From Thiothrix sp. UBA5583 (lineage in GTDB: Bacteria > Pseudomonadota > Gammaproteobacteria > Thiotrichales > Thiotrichaceae): a DNA stretch of 64,000 nt. A program made the position numbers and the translations under genes. How positions within the stretch are numbered: the stretch's first letter is position 1; each line of letters opens with the position of its first letter. Of the stretch, positions 38,085 to 49,257 are shown piece by piece. The notes below the pieces were generated by a model. That model had not been told where the DNA came from. It saw nothing but the letters and a program-made list of their open reading frames with translations, and did no database searches. The stretch spans positions 1 to 64,000 of the forward strand of contig DILV01000026.1 in assembly GCA_002425225.1 (NCBI GenBank), read 5' to 3'.

Positions 38085-38604
38085 TTTTCGTTCCTTGTCG
38101 GCGGATACCGGCATGTTGGCGTGGCTGTGGTTGTCAGCAGTCGTCATTTTTTTCGATCAGTGGACGAAATGGTGGGCCGAAGCCAATCTTGAGCTGCATC
38201 AGCCTGTGGCTGTCATGCCTCACTTGAACATGATGCTGGCTTACAACGAGGGGGCTGCTTTCAGTTTCCTTGCCGGGATGGGTGGCGTGCAACGCTGGAT
38301 TTTTGCAACGCTGGCCATCGTTGTTAGTATTTTCATCATCAATTGGCTGCGCAAATTACGTAAGGAACAGGTTTGGGCTGCGGTAGGGTTGGCACTGGTG
38401 CTAGGTGGTGCGATTGGCAACCTGATCGACCGCCTGATGCATGGAAAGGTCATCGACTTCATTGATTTTTATGTTAATTTCAATGTGCCGTTGCTGCTGA
38501 ATAACGGACACTTTGCCACATTCAATGTAGCGGATATTGCCATCACCATCGGCGCAGTGCTGTTAGTCGTGTTGAGCCTGTTTGCCTCTGACCAGATAGA
38601 ATAA
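38077..38604 (+). CDS. lspA: Lipoprotein signal peptidase (signal peptidase II)
   Basis: Cleaves signal peptides of prolipoproteins at the diacylglyceryl cysteine in the inner membrane. About 175 residues with four helices. The catalytic aspartates are in [16 protein letters not shown] and [11 protein letters not shown], and [11 protein letters not shown] is the conserved first loop. The ATG at 38077 is preferred because GAGG lies nine bases upstream; in-frame GTG codons at 38062 and 38071 have poorer spacing. It overlaps the end of ileS. Several lipoproteins in this window would be substrates. Confidence 0.95.
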   Translation: MRSFRSLSADTGMLAWLWLSAVVIFFDQWTKWWAEANLELHQPVAVMPHLNMMLAYNEGAAFSFLAGMGGVQRWIFATLAIVVSIFIINWLRKLRKEQVWAAVGLALVLGGAIGNLIDRLMHGKVIDFIDFYVNFNVPLLLNNGHFATFNVADIAITIGAVLLVVLSLFASDQIE

Positions 38605-38610
38605 CGTTTG

Positions 38611-38635
38611 CCCCTCTCCCCTTGAGGGAGAGGGG
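38611..38635. terminator. Palindromic hairpin between lspA and argH
   Basis: A perfect ten-base stem CCCCTCTCCC / GGGAGAGGGG with loop CTTGA between the convergent genes. There is no T-run, so it may act as a transcript-protecting or bidirectional terminator hairpin. Its sequence is of the widespread CCCTCTCCC/GGGAGAGGG intergenic repeat type, related in composition to repeats inside mutL and at 58506. Confidence 0.6.
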
Positions 38636-38643
38636 GTAAGGGT

Positions 38644-40044
38644 TTAGCCCAGTAAGGTGCGAGCTACTCCCGCCTGCTTTCTGACCTGATCGGGTGCTGT
38701 GCCACCCAGATGGTTACGGGCAGCAACGGAGCCTTCCAGCGTCAATACCGCAAACACATCATCGCCAATGGCCTCGGAAAATGCCTGTAGTTCGATCAGT
38801 TGCATTTCGCTGAGGTCGCGTCCGGTTGCCACACCTAGGGCGACGGCTTTGCCAACCACTTCATGTGCATCACGGAATGGCAAGCCTTTGCGTACCAAAT
38901 AATCAGCCAGATCGGTGGCAGTCGAGAAACCTTGCATGGCTGCACGGCGCATTTTGTCCGGTTTGGGCTGAACGTGCGGCATCATGTCGGCAAAGGCTCG
39001 CAGACTGCCAAGCAGTGTATCCACCGTATCAAACAGCGGTTCCTTGTCTTCCTGGTTGTCCTTGTTGTAAGCCAGTGGCTGACCTTTCATCAGGGTTAAC
39101 AGGGAGAACAGGTGACCAAACACTCGCCCGCTTTTGCCCCGCACCAGTTCCGGCACATCTGGATTTTTCTTTTGCGGCATGATGGAAGAGCCAGTGCAGA
39201 AACGGTCGGGCAGGCGGATGAAATCAAATTGTGCTGAAGTCCACAGAACTAGCTCTTCTGAAAAACGTGACAGGTGCATCATGATCAGCGAGGCAACTGA
39301 GGTAAATTCGATGGCGAAATCACGGTCGCTGACGGCATCCAGCGAGTTGCGGGCAGGGCGCTCGAAACCCAGTAGTTGCGCTGTGTAGTCGCGGTCGATG
39401 GGGTAGGTTGTGCCAGCTAGTGCTGCTGCACCCAGTGGCATGATGTTGATGCGTTTGCGGCAATCCTGCAAGCGCTCGAAATCGCGTTGCAGCATTTCAA
39501 ACCACGCCAGCATGTGATGCCCGAACGTGATCGGTTGCGCTACCTGCAAGTGGGTAAAGCCAGGCAGGATGGTGTCTGCTTCGCGTTCTGCGACCTCTAC
39601 CAAAGCGTGTTGCAGGCGACGCAGCTCATGGCTGATACCGTCGACCTGTTCACGCAGCCACAGGCGTACATCGGTGGCTACCTGATCATTGCGTGAGCGT
39701 CCGGTGTGCAGTTTCTTGCCAGCTATACCGATCCGGTCGGTGAGGCGGGCTTCCACGTTCATGTGCACGTCTTCCAGAGCGACTTTCCACTCCAGCTCAC
39801 CGTTATCTGCCATTTTTTCAATAGCATCCAATCCGCTCAGGATTTGTTCAACTTCACTGGCGTTTAATATCCCTGCCTTACCCAACATGCGGGCATGGGC
39901 GCGGGATCCCTGGATGTCGTGCTTGTACAGACGTTTGTCAAAGTTGATGGAGGCGGTGAATTCTTCGACGAAAGCGTCGGTGGATTCGCTGAAGCGTCCA
40001 CCCCAGGGTTTGTCCCTGGTAGAGTCTTGTTGCTGTTGGCTCAT
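38644..40044 (-). CDS. argH: Argininosuccinate lyase
   Basis: Last step of arginine synthesis: argininosuccinate to arginine and fumarate. 466 residues. The superfamily signature [12 protein letters not shown] is present, along with the N-terminal [20 protein letters not shown] and [19 protein letters not shown]. It is a single gene divergent from the algZR pair across 239 bases. Confidence 0.98.
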   Translation of the reverse strand: MSQQQQDSTRDKPWGGRFSESTDAFVEEFTASINFDKRLYKHDIQGSRAHARMLGKAGILNASEVEQILSGLDAIEKMADNGELEWKVALEDVHMNVEARLTDRIGIAGKKLHTGRSRNDQVATDVRLWLREQVDGISHELRRLQHALVEVAEREADTILPGFTHLQVAQPITFGHHMLAWFEMLQRDFERLQDCRKRINIMPLGAAALAGTTYPIDRDYTAQLLGFERPARNSLDAVSDRDFAIEFTSVASLIMMHLSRFSEELVLWTSAQFDFIRLPDRFCTGSSIMPQKKNPDVPELVRGKSGRVFGHLFSLLTLMKGQPLAYNKDNQEDKEPLFDTVDTLLGSLRAFADMMPHVQPKPDKMRRAAMQGFSTATDLADYLVRKGLPFRDAHEVVGKAVALGVATGRDLSEMQLIELQAFSEAIGDDVFAVLTLEGSVAARNHLGGTAPDQVRKQAGVARTLLG

Positions 40045-40230
40045 GGGTTAGTACTGATTTTTCATCAAGTTGCTAAAAAAAGTTGCCAGACATTATCACA
40101 TTGTGGAAGAATTAAAAATGCAGTTCATATGTGGTACTACGGCAACGTTGGTTGCAGATAGTATACATAATTGCTCAGCCTGCTAGTCAGGCCAGCTAAT
40201 GAATAAAAATTACAAACGATAAAAACTGGA

Positions 40231-40270
40231 TCAGGTTCCAAACGTTAACGCCCGTTACGGGTTGGCCTGA
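40231..40270 (+). promoter_or_regulatory. Composite hairpin before the AlgZ-like gene
   Basis: Nested complementary segments just upstream of the start at 40284: TCAGG/CCTGA (40231-40235 with 40266-40270), CCAA/TTGG, and an inner CCCG-TTA-CGGG (40251-40261). It could be a 5'-UTR structure or a protein-binding site; there is no further evidence. Confidence 0.35.
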
Positions 40271-40283
40271 TTGAGAGCAAGAG

Positions 40284-41327
40284 ATGCCATCATTCAATGG
40301 AAAAACGTTAGGTTACTTGCCCAATCTCTGTGTGCCACAGGCATTGTTGCGTGCTGTGTTGGCTGCGGAATTTCTGGCAGTTGTGCTGGCGTTGACGGTT
40401 GCCAACGATCTGAGCGATTTCTTTGTTAACCTTGGTTTGCATTCGCTGTTTGTGCAGTGGGTGACACTGGCTTCCATTTTTTCCCTGTGTTTCATCGGTC
40501 GTTTTGTGGAAAAGCCTTCGGTTGCGCGTGCTTCGGTGATTGTGCTGGCAACCGTGGCGGTGTTTACCTTGGCGGCTTCCATCTTGGGACTGGAATTGTC
40601 GGGCAGGACAGGTGTTGTGAGCGACGCGGTGGTCAGTACCCTGTTCATTTTCAAGAATCTGGTCATCAGTCTGGTTATCGTGCTGGTGTTACTGCGGTAT
40701 TTCTATATCCATAGTCAGTGGGAAGAAACCATCGAAGCGGACTCCGCTGCCAAATATGCTGCCTTGTCTGCGCGGATGCGCCCGCACTTCCTGTTCAACA
40801 GCCTGAATACCATTGCTCATTTGGTGCACATCAAACCGGACAGGGCCGAGGAGGCATTGCTGGATTTGTCTGACATCATGCGCATGACCTTGGACAAGCG
40901 TTCCCGTATCCCTCTCAAGGAAGAGCTGGATTTGACACTGGCTTATTTGCGTATGGAAGGTTTGCGTCTGGGCGAAAAACGCCTGCATGTCAATCTGGAT
41001 ATGGATCGCAATAGTCTGCCACTGGATATGGAAATTCCACCGTTTATCTTGCAGCCGCTGGTTGAAAACGCCGTTTATCATGGAATCCAGCCACGTCAGG
41101 ATGGAGGGCTGTTGACAGTCAGCCTGTATGACGCAGGTAATCGTCTGGATGTGTCTGTTACCAACCCGTTGCCCCCGACGGGTGTCAGTACCCACACAAA
41201 AGGAAACCACATAGCTCAGGAGAACATGACCAGCCGTTTGAAGCTGGCTTATGGCGACCGGGCTAATTTGAAGATTCAGAAGGGTGTCCAGCAGTACCGG
41301 GTCTCATTTTCCATCCCCAAGGAGTAG
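40284..41327 (+). CDS. algZ: AlgZ/FimS-type (LytS family) sensor kinase
   Basis: A 347-residue unorthodox histidine kinase. Four or so membrane helices (about 20-145) are followed by the His_kinase module whose phospho-accepting region reads MRPHFLFNSLNTIAHL, then FILQPLVENAVYHGI (N box). It lacks the classical H-box, as do AlgZ/FimS/LytS proteins. The adjacent LytTR-type regulator (seven bases downstream) is its natural partner. In Pseudomonas the AlgZ/AlgR pair controls alginate, type IV pili and virulence; the targets here are unknown. Confidence 0.85.
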   Translation: MPSFNGKTLGYLPNLCVPQALLRAVLAAEFLAVVLALTVANDLSDFFVNLGLHSLFVQWVTLASIFSLCFIGRFVEKPSVARASVIVLATVAVFTLAASILGLELSGRTGVVSDAVVSTLFIFKNLVISLVIVLVLLRYFYIHSQWEETIEADSAAKYAALSARMRPHFLFNSLNTIAHLVHIKPDRAEEALLDLSDIMRMTLDKRSRIPLKEELDLTLAYLRMEGLRLGEKRLHVNLDMDRNSLPLDMEIPPFILQPLVENAVYHGIQPRQDGGLLTVSLYDAGNRLDVSVTNPLPPTGVSTHTKGNHIAQENMTSRLKLAYGDRANLKIQKGVQQYRVSFSIPKE

Positions 41328-41334
41328 AAGAACT

Positions 41335-42081
41335 ATGACATTGAAAATATTGGTTGTTGATGATGAGGAGTATGCCCGCGAGCGTATCAAGGGATTATTG
41401 GCCAGTCAGATCGACTACGGAGTTTGTGCAGAAGCCGAAAACGGGGTGGATGCAGTGCTGATGACAGAACGTTATCAGCCGGACATTGTGCTGATGGATA
41501 TTTCCATGCCTGGAATGGACGGGCTGGAAGCCGCGCGGCACATTTCGGGCATGGACAGCCCTCCTGCCGTCATATTCACCACAGCGTATGGTGAATATGC
41601 TTTAGAAGCCTTTTCAACAAAAGCAACAGGGTATCTTATGAAACCGATTAGACAAGAACAATTATTACAAAGTCTGGAACAAGCCCGCTCCCTGAACCGT
41701 GCCCAACGCATGGAGGCTCTGGAAAACCGCGATGGTCGCAATCTGGCATCACGCAAGCATATCTGCGCCCGTATGCGCGGTAATCTTGAGTTGATCCCGA
41801 TTGAAGACGTTGTGTACTTCCAGGCAGACCAAAAATATGTGACCGTGCGCCACAAGAAAGGCGAGGTCATTATCGAAGAGTCGCTGAAATCTTTGGAAAC
41901 CGATCTGGCTGACCGTTTCATCCGTATCCACCGCAATGCGCTGGTGTCCAAAACAGCTATTTCCGGTTTGTCCAAGTCATCCATTGGTCGCACTCAGGTG
42001 GTGCTGGATAACGTCAAGGATCAACTGGAAGTCAGCCGCCGCCATCTGGCGGAAGTGCGCCGTTTTGTCCGCGCCCGCTAA
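41335..42081 (+). CDS. algR: AlgR-type LytTR response regulator
   Basis: A 248-residue regulator. The receiver domain (residues 1-120) has the acidic pair DDEEYARERI, phospho-acceptor Asp in PDIVLMDISMPGMDG, and the Thr/Lys pair in FTTAYGEYALEAF and YLMKPIR. A C-terminal LytTR DNA-binding domain (LELIPIEDVVYFQADQKYVTVRH, FIRIHRNALVSKTAI) follows. The ATG at 41335 is preceded by AGGAG, and the frame is open further upstream. It forms a two-gene operon with the kinase. Confidence 0.93.
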   Translation: MTLKILVVDDEEYARERIKGLLASQIDYGVCAEAENGVDAVLMTERYQPDIVLMDISMPGMDGLEAARHISGMDSPPAVIFTTAYGEYALEAFSTKATGYLMKPIRQEQLLQSLEQARSLNRAQRMEALENRDGRNLASRKHICARMRGNLELIPIEDVVYFQADQKYVTVRHKKGEVIIEESLKSLETDLADRFIRIHRNALVSKTAISGLSKSSIGRTQVVLDNVKDQLEVSRRHLAEVRRFVRAR

Positions 42082-42092
42082 CCCTGCTGTTG

Positions 42093-42113
42093 GGGGTGTG
42101 TTCTGCACGCCCC
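42093..42113. terminator. Hairpin between algR and the thioredoxin-like gene
   Basis: GGGGTGTG and CACGCCCC form an eight-base stem (one G-U pair) around TTCTG, between two convergent genes. No clear T-run; probably a weak bidirectional terminator. Confidence 0.45.
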
Positions 42114-42114
42114 G

Positions 42115-42624
42115 CTACATTTTGCCATTGACTGCCTTGTATGCGGCGTCAATGGCGCTTTCCAGATAGCTGCCGTAAAAGTCCGGGTTGCTATAGCCCA
42201 GTAGCCGTTCTGCTACTTCCTTGCCGTCGGCATCCAGAAAAACCAGTGTTGGCGTGAGTGAAGCGCTGTAACGGTTGGTGAATGTTTCGGCCTCCAACTT
42301 TTTCCCGTCAAAATCGGTTAGTGTTTCTGTTGCGCCCAACGTGAATGAGCGAATCAGGATACGCTCGGTGTAGCGTTGATCCTGCTGCATGGGAATTAGG
42401 TATTCGTTTTCTAATTGTCGACAGAAGCCGCAATATTCAGCACGAAATGCAAGTAATAATGGCAGTTTCCTGCTGCGCATTTCTGCACTGATGGTCTGGA
42501 AATCATTTGCTTCCTTTGTGCTGGGCGGCTTTTCGCTGGCACTGCCCGTGAATGGCATAAGCAGCAGAAATGTCGACAATATCAGTTGCAAGCACTTCCC
42601 AAGAGGGGGTATCATCGCGTTCAT
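42115..42624 (-). CDS. Periplasmic thioredoxin-fold protein
   Basis: A 169-residue protein. An N-terminal signal peptide or anchor (about 10-28, CLQLILSTFLLLMPFTGSA) precedes a thioredoxin domain with active site YCGFC in LAFRAEYCGFCRQLENEYL. The fold continues with YSASLTPTLVFLDADGKEV, which carries the cis-Pro. This CGFC type resembles SoxW- and DsbE-like reductases of sulfur oxidisers, but no sox genes are nearby. Two start codons (42624 and 42615) are possible. The gene shares its upstream region with the atp operon promoter. Confidence 0.85.
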   Translation of the reverse strand: MNAMIPPLGKCLQLILSTFLLLMPFTGSASEKPPSTKEANDFQTISAEMRSRKLPLLLAFRAEYCGFCRQLENEYLIPMQQDQRYTERILIRSFTLGATETLTDFDGKKLEAETFTNRYSASLTPTLVFLDADGKEVAERLLGYSNPDFYGSYLESAIDAAYKAVNGKM

Positions 42625-42631
42625 CCAGTGG

Positions 42632-42660
42632 TTGACCCTATATTAGTATATCTTTATACT
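42632..42660 (+). promoter_or_regulatory. Sigma-70 promoter of the atp operon
   Basis: TTGACC (42632-42637) and TATACT (42655-42660) are separated by exactly 17 bases, 47 bases before the atpI start. Both hexamers differ from consensus by only one base (TTGACA and TATAAT). Confidence 0.8.
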
Positions 42661-42707
42661 CCCCGGATTCGCGGACAAGGCTTAGCCAGGTAACGACCAA
42701 GGAGCAG

Positions 42708-43058
42708 ATGCGCAACGTACTTATCATTCAGGCGATCCTGATACTGGCGGGAGCAGCAGTTTCCCGGTTTTATCAAGGTGATGCGGCGTTGCTTCCTGCA
42801 TTCTATGGTGGTGCGGTGGCACTTGCCAATACCATGCTGCTTTCCCGGCGCGTCGCAGTGGCAGGGGAAATAGCCAAAACAAACCCGGAGCGTAGTGTGT
42901 ATGCGCTGTACTTTGGGGTTGTACAACGATTTGTATTTGTGCTGGTTGCGTTGGGTTTCGGTCTTGGCTACCTGGAACTGACCCCAGTTCCCTTGTTGGG
43001 AACGTTTATGGTGGCGCAACTGGCTTATATGCTGATGGGAACCCGCCAGGCCGGGTGA
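42708..43058 (+). CDS. atpI: ATP synthase subunit I
   Basis: A 116-residue, four-helix membrane protein at the head of the atp operon, believed to help c-ring assembly. Contains YGGAVALANTMLLSRRVA and LGTFMVAQLAYML. AAGGAG lies upstream of the ATG. It follows the operon promoter directly. Confidence 0.9.
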   Translation: MRNVLIIQAILILAGAAVSRFYQGDAALLPAFYGGAVALANTMLLSRRVAVAGEIAKTNPERSVYALYFGVVQRFVFVLVALGFGLGYLELTPVPLLGTFMVAQLAYMLMGTRQAG

Positions 43059-43099
43059 TTCCAGCAAAGGTTTTTTAACTTTAGTGTACGGGGTGAATT

Positions 43100-43975
43100 G
43101 TGAGCGAGTCTAACGCGCCAGCAATCTCAAAACCTGTTGAGTATATCCAGCACCATCTGACCAACTGGAGCGTTGGCGTTGAGCACGGGGAAGCAGTCAA
43201 AATTGTTGACTTCAACGTGTTTCACGTAGACGTTTTCTTGTTCAGTGCGCTACTCGCAGGGTTGTTTGCTTTCTTTGCCTGGAAAGTTGGCAAAAATCTC
43301 AATCCTGATGCGCCTACAGGGGCGCAGAATGTCGTGGAAACTCTGGTTGAATTCGTCAACCAACAAGTCAAAGACATTTTTCCGAATGCCGACCGTTTGG
43401 TTGGTCCTTTGGCGTTGACCATCTTCGTCTGGGTTCTGTTGATGAACTCAATGGACTTCCTGCCTGTTGATTTGTTGCCTGCTTTGGCTGGTGGCATTGC
43501 TAGCTTGTTTGGTGCTGATCCGCATCACGTTTACCTGAAGGTTGTTCCAACCACCAATCTTGACACCACGTTTGGTTTGGCCTTGTCCGTGTTTGCGCTG
43601 ATTTTGTACTACAACATCAAAAGCAAAGGGGCAGTGGGATACTTTACGTCCTTCTTCTTCCATCCGTTTTCAGCAGAAAATGTGGTGGTGAAAATCATTC
43701 TTGCCCCGATCAACTTCGTGATGACCCTGATTGAAGAGGTTGCCAAACCCATCAGTCTTGGCCTTCGTCTCTTCGGAAACATGTTCGCGGGCGAATTGCT
43801 GTTCCTGTTGATTGCACTGCTGGCGTTTTCTGTTTGGGCAATGCCTGCGCAGGTAGCACTGGGGTCATTGTGGGCACTCTTCCACCTGTTGGTTGTGCCA
43901 TTGCAGGCGTTCATCTTCATGCTGCTGACCATTGTTTATCTGGGTCTGGCAAGTCAGGGCGGCGAACATCACTAA
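43100..43975 (+). CDS. atpB: ATP synthase Fo subunit a
   Basis: Forms the proton half-channels against the c-ring. 291 residues with five or six helices. The essential arginine lies in ISLGLRLFGNMFAGELL, and the C-terminal helix contains LVVPLQAFIFMLLTIVYLGLA. Starts with GTG at 43100, and the operon order is standard. The N-terminus of about 45 residues before the first helix is typical of the gammaproteobacterial form. Confidence 0.97.
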   Translation: MSESNAPAISKPVEYIQHHLTNWSVGVEHGEAVKIVDFNVFHVDVFLFSALLAGLFAFFAWKVGKNLNPDAPTGAQNVVETLVEFVNQQVKDIFPNADRLVGPLALTIFVWVLLMNSMDFLPVDLLPALAGGIASLFGADPHHVYLKVVPTTNLDTTFGLALSVFALILYYNIKSKGAVGYFTSFFFHPFSAENVVVKIILAPINFVMTLIEEVAKPISLGLRLFGNMFAGELLFLLIALLAFSVWAMPAQVALGSLWALFHLLVVPLQAFIFMLLTIVYLGLASQGGEHH

Positions 43976-43984
43976 GCGTTACGG

Positions 43985-44026
43985 TTTTATTTTTACTTTT
44001 TTGATTTTTAACTTTTCTGGAGACTG
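43985..44026 (+). promoter_or_regulatory. U-rich translational enhancer of atpE
   Basis: The 56-base atpB-atpE gap has a T-rich run (43985-44016) followed by CTGGAGACTG (44017-44026), whose GGAG is the ribosome site five to nine bases before the atpE ATG. This closely resembles the E. coli atpE translation-initiation region, in which a U-rich stretch and the same CTGGAGACTG boost synthesis of the c subunit needed in roughly ten copies. Confidence 0.75.
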
Positions 44027-44031
44027 AAACA

Positions 44032-44322
44032 ATGGAAGCAAATCTTGCAATGATCTACGCATACACTGCGGTTGGCGTTGGTATCATCCTGGCGGCTGCT
44101 GGTCTGGGTTCTGCACTGGGCTGGGGTATGATCTGTTCCAAATTCATCGAAGGCATCGCACGTCAACCTGAAATGCGTGCGCAATTGACTGGTCAAATGC
44201 TGTTCACTGGCGGTCTGATGGAAGCATTCCCAATGATCGTTCTGGGTATCTCTATGTGGTTCATCTTTGCTAACCCTATCGCAGGTGCATTCACCGCAGC
44301 GATGAAAGCAGCGGGCGGTTAA
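44032..44322 (+). CDS. atpE: ATP synthase Fo subunit c
   Basis: The proteolipid of the rotating c-ring. 96 residues, two helices, with the polar loop RQPE (44-47). The ion-carrying acid is Glu64 in TGGLMEAFPMIVLG, instead of the Asp found in E. coli. The protein is longer than E. coli c because of a short C-terminal extension (GAFTAAMKAAGG). The ion is assumed to be H+, since no clear Na+ motif is visible. Confidence 0.97.
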   Translation: MEANLAMIYAYTAVGVGIILAAAGLGSALGWGMICSKFIEGIARQPEMRAQLTGQMLFTGGLMEAFPMIVLGISMWFIFANPIAGAFTAAMKAAGG

Positions 44323-44368
44323 TCATCCGATTGTTACACGTTGTTACTAACATTCGGAGGTTAAACCC

Positions 44369-44839
44369 ATGAACGTAACTGCAACCCTGATTGGTCAGAT
44401 GATCGTTTTTTCGATCCTGATCTGGTTTATCAAGGGCGTTCTGTGGGAGCCAATGCTGAAAGTGCTGGAAGATCGTAAAGCGCGTATCGCGGACGGTCTT
44501 GCTGCTGCCGAAAAAGGCAAGCACGAAGAAGAGTTGGCTCGCCAGAAAGCACTGGACGAACTGAAAAAGGCCAAGGCTGAAGCTGCCGAAATCGTCGCAC
44601 AAGCGCAAAAGCGTGCGGCTGAAATCGTCGACGAAGCCAAGAATGCCGCTGTGGAAGAAGCAGGTCGCGTGAAAGTGGCTGCTCAGGCAGACATCGAGCA
44701 GGAAGTTTCCCGCGCTCGTGAAAGCCTGCGTTCACAGGTCTCTGCACTGGCTATTGCTGGGGCTGAGAAAATTCTTGGTCGTGAAGTCGATGCTAAAGCA
44801 CACGCCAAAGCATTGGACGAACTGGCCGCACAAATCTGA
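44369..44839 (+). CDS. atpF: ATP synthase Fo subunit b
   Basis: Peripheral stalk. 156 residues: one N-terminal helix ([21 protein letters not shown]), then a long charged coiled coil ([21 protein letters not shown] onward). Single copy with no b' gene, as expected in gammaproteobacteria. Confidence 0.97.
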   Translation: MNVTATLIGQMIVFSILIWFIKGVLWEPMLKVLEDRKARIADGLAAAEKGKHEEELARQKALDELKKAKAEAAEIVAQAQKRAAEIVDEAKNAAVEEAGRVKVAAQADIEQEVSRARESLRSQVSALAIAGAEKILGREVDAKAHAKALDELAAQI

Positions 44840-44849
44840 GGAATGAACC

Positions 44850-45386
44850 ATGTCTGAATTGACAACCGCTGCCCGTCCTTACGCCCGTGCGGTGTTTGAG
44901 ATGGCTCAGGAAGCCGGGAAGCTGCCCCAGTGGTCAGCACAACTGGCAGCCATGTCTGCGGTAGTCGCGGCAGAAGGTTCAGCTTCCTTGCTGGCCCATC
45001 CTCGCATGAGCAAAGAGCAGAAAGCAGACATTTTCGCCGAGATTGCAGGTGATGCGCTCGACGATCAGGGTCGCAATTTGCTTAAGACTCTGGCGGAAAA
45101 TGACCGTTTCGCACTGTTGCCGGAAATGGCGACCATCTTCGAGCAATTGAGGGCGGAAGCAGAAGGTGCGATAGAAGCGGAGATTGTTTCTGCACAGGAA
45201 ATGAGTGATGACCAGCAGCAGAAGATCGCTGCGGCTCTCCAGAAACGCTTGGGACGTGAGATCAAGCTCGTTACCAAAGTTGACCCAACCCTGATGGGAG
45301 GCGCGATTGTCCGCGCGGGTGACTTGGTGATTGATGGCTCGATCCATAGCAGGCTGAAAGATATGAAGGCGGCGTTGGCGCGTTAA
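44850..45386 (+). CDS. atpH: ATP synthase F1 subunit delta
   Basis: Binds the top of F1 to the b stalk. 178 residues with the family start TAARPYARAVFEMAQE and the C-terminal signature DPTLMGGAIVRAGDLVIDGSIHSRLKDM. It begins ten bases after atpF. Confidence 0.97.
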   Translation: MSELTTAARPYARAVFEMAQEAGKLPQWSAQLAAMSAVVAAEGSASLLAHPRMSKEQKADIFAEIAGDALDDQGRNLLKTLAENDRFALLPEMATIFEQLRAEAEGAIEAEIVSAQEMSDDQQQKIAAALQKRLGREIKLVTKVDPTLMGGAIVRAGDLVIDGSIHSRLKDMKAALAR

Positions 45387-45414
45387 GCCCAGCCGATAGA
45401 TTGAGGAATAGCAT

Positions 45415-46956
45415 ATGCAACTTAACCCAACTGAAATCAGTGACCTGATTAAAAAGCGCATCAGCAGCTTTGAATCTGGCGCTGAAGCTCGCACTGAGGG
45501 TACGGTTGTCTCCGTTACGGATGGTATCGTCCGCCTTCACGGGCTTGGCGATGTAATGTCCGGCGAGATGATCGAATTCTCCAACGGTTCTTACGGTCTG
45601 GCTTTGAACCTGGAACGTGATTCCGTCGGTGCGGTTGTCCTCGGTGACTACAAAGGTATCACTGAAGGCGACACCGTAAAATGTACAGGCCGTATTTTGG
45701 AAGTGCCACACGGTCGTGGTTTGCTGGGTCGCGTCGTAGACGCACTGGGCAACCCGATTGACGGTAAAGGTCCGGTCGATAACGATGGTTTCGCACCTAT
45801 CGAACGTGTAGCGCCGGGCGTTATTGAACGTAAGTCCGTTGACCAGCCGGTACAAACCGGTGTGAAAGCGCTGGACTCCATGGTGCCAATCGGTCGTGGT
45901 CAGCGCGAACTGATCATCGGCGACCGCCAAACTGGTAAAACTGCCGTAGCAGTCGATGCAATCATCAACCAGAAAGGCAAGAACGTAAAATGTATTTACG
46001 TTGCCGTCGGTCAAAAAGCCTCTTCTGTTGCCAACGTAGTTCGCAAGCTGGAAGAGTACGGCGCACTGGAATACACTACCGTGGTGGCTGCAACAGCGGC
46101 TGACCCGGCTTCCATGCAATACCTCGCGCCTTATGCGGGTTGCACCATGGGTGAATACTTCCGTGACCGTGGTGAAGATGCCCTGATCGTATACGACGAC
46201 TTGACCAAGCAGGCTTGGGCTTACCGTCAAGTTTCCCTGTTGCTGCGCCGCCCACCGGGTCGTGAAGCCTACCCAGGGGACGTATTCTACCTGCACTCCC
46301 GTTTGCTGGAGCGTGCGGCGCGTGTAAATGCGGAGTACGTTGAAGAATTCACCAAGGGTGAGGTGAAAGGTCAGACAGGTTCATTGACTGCACTGCCAAT
46401 CATTGAAACCCAGGGTGGTGACGTTTCTGCGTTCGTTCCGACCAACGTAATCTCGATCACTGATGGTCAGATCTTCCTGGAAAGCGACCTGTTCAACGCC
46501 GGTATCCGCCCAGCGATCAACGCAGGTTTGTCAGTATCCCGTGTAGGTGGTTCTGCACAAACCAAGATCATCAAGAAACTTGGTGGTGGTGTGCGTTTGG
46601 CACTGGCGCAGTATCGTGAACTGGCAGCATTCTCCCAGTTTGCCTCCGACCTTGACGAAGGTACACGTAAGTCCTTGGCTCGTGGTCAGCGCGTTACTGA
46701 ACTGATGAAGCAGCCGCAATTCTCCCCACTGTCCGTGGCAGAAATGGCATTTTCGCTGTATGCCGCCAACGAGGGTTTCCTCGATGACGTAGACGCGAAG
46801 AAAATTGTGGACTTTGAAGCCGCGATGCTGAGCTACCTGCGCTCTTCCCAAAAGGAACTGCTGGACAAGATCAACGAGAAAGGTGATTTCAACGACGAGA
46901 TTGCTGGTGCAATGAAAAAAGCACTGGAAACATTCAAGTCAACCAACACCTGGTAA
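45415..46956 (+). CDS. atpA: ATP synthase F1 subunit alpha
   Basis: Non-catalytic nucleotide-binding subunit. 513 residues, standard length. P-loop GDRQTGKT in [16 protein letters not shown], the arginine finger in the [10 protein letters not shown] region, and the N-terminal helix [16 protein letters not shown] that contacts delta. Starts 28 bases after atpH. Confidence 0.99.
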   Translation: MQLNPTEISDLIKKRISSFESGAEARTEGTVVSVTDGIVRLHGLGDVMSGEMIEFSNGSYGLALNLERDSVGAVVLGDYKGITEGDTVKCTGRILEVPHGRGLLGRVVDALGNPIDGKGPVDNDGFAPIERVAPGVIERKSVDQPVQTGVKALDSMVPIGRGQRELIIGDRQTGKTAVAVDAIINQKGKNVKCIYVAVGQKASSVANVVRKLEEYGALEYTTVVAATAADPASMQYLAPYAGCTMGEYFRDRGEDALIVYDDLTKQAWAYRQVSLLLRRPPGREAYPGDVFYLHSRLLERAARVNAEYVEEFTKGEVKGQTGSLTALPIIETQGGDVSAFVPTNVISITDGQIFLESDLFNAGIRPAINAGLSVSRVGGSAQTKIIKKLGGGVRLALAQYRELAAFSQFASDLDEGTRKSLARGQRVTELMKQPQFSPLSVAEMAFSLYAANEGFLDDVDAKKIVDFEAAMLSYLRSSQKELLDKINEKGDFNDEIAGAMKKALETFKSTNTW

Positions 46957-46971
46957 TGGGAGGTCATTACT

Positions 46972-47829
46972 ATGGCAGTTGGTAAAGAAATACTGACCCA
47001 GATCAAGAGTATCGGCAATACCAAGAAGATCACCAAGGCAATGGAAATGGTGGCTGCATCCAAAATGCGTCGTGCGCAGGATCGGATGAAAGCCAGCCGC
47101 CCTTATGCTGACAAAATGCGCCAAGTGGTAAGCCACGTGGCCTATGGTCATCTTGAGTACAAACACCCTTATACCCAGACGCGTGAAAACGTGAAACGGG
47201 TTGGCTACATCATTATGTCCTCTGACCGGGGCTTGTGTGGTGGTTTGAATGTCAACCTGTTCAAGCGTGCGTTGCAGAGCATGGCAGAATGGAAAAAACA
47301 GGATGTCGAAGTCGACATCTGTGTTTTCGGTGCCAAAGCGGCTGCGGCGTTCCGTCGTTACGGGATCGTTGCCCAGAAAACCCACATGGGGGATACCCCC
47401 AAAGTGGCGGATATGATTGGTACGATCAAGGTGATGCTGGATGCTTACGAGGAAGGCCGGATTGATCGCCTTTTCCTGGTTGAGAATGAATTCGTCAACA
47501 GCATGACGCAAAAGCCGCAGGTGACACAGCTCATCCCGGTGGTTGCTTCTGGCACGGATTCAATCAAGCACCATTGGGACTATCTCTACGAACCTGAGTC
47601 GAAAGAAGTCATTGATGCGTTGATGCAGCGGTATATTGAATCGCTGATTTACCAAGGCGCTGTTGAAAACGTTGCCTGTGAAATGGCAGCGCGGATGGTT
47701 GCGATGAAAAGCGCCTCCGACAACGCGGGTAAAATGATCGGCGAACTGAAGCTGATCTACAACAAGGCGCGTCAGGCGGCAATCACCCAGGAAATTTCCG
47801 AGATCGTTGCAGGTGCTGCGGCTGTCTAA
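46972..47829 (+). CDS. atpG: ATP synthase F1 subunit gamma
   Basis: Central rotor shaft. 285 residues with the two coiled-coil termini ([28 protein letters not shown] and [25 protein letters not shown]) and the middle [15 protein letters not shown] signature. Normal spacing in the operon. Confidence 0.98.
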   Translation: MAVGKEILTQIKSIGNTKKITKAMEMVAASKMRRAQDRMKASRPYADKMRQVVSHVAYGHLEYKHPYTQTRENVKRVGYIIMSSDRGLCGGLNVNLFKRALQSMAEWKKQDVEVDICVFGAKAAAAFRRYGIVAQKTHMGDTPKVADMIGTIKVMLDAYEEGRIDRLFLVENEFVNSMTQKPQVTQLIPVVASGTDSIKHHWDYLYEPESKEVIDALMQRYIESLIYQGAVENVACEMAARMVAMKSASDNAGKMIGELKLIYNKARQAAITQEISEIVAGAAAV

Positions 47830-47865
47830 GGCTGTTACGGATTTTAAATTTTAGTGAGGTACTGA

Positions 47866-49245
<1,380 letters not shown>

Positions 49246-49257
49246 TAGGAGGGCATC

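Noticed and set aside
43100..43975. Na+-type ATP synthase
   Set aside because: The c subunit has Glu64 but not the extra polar ligands expected for Na+, so proton coupling is the default.
45271..46296. 341-codon frame antisense to atpA
   Set aside because: Long only because atpA codon use leaves few stops on the other strand; atpA is highly conserved and certain.
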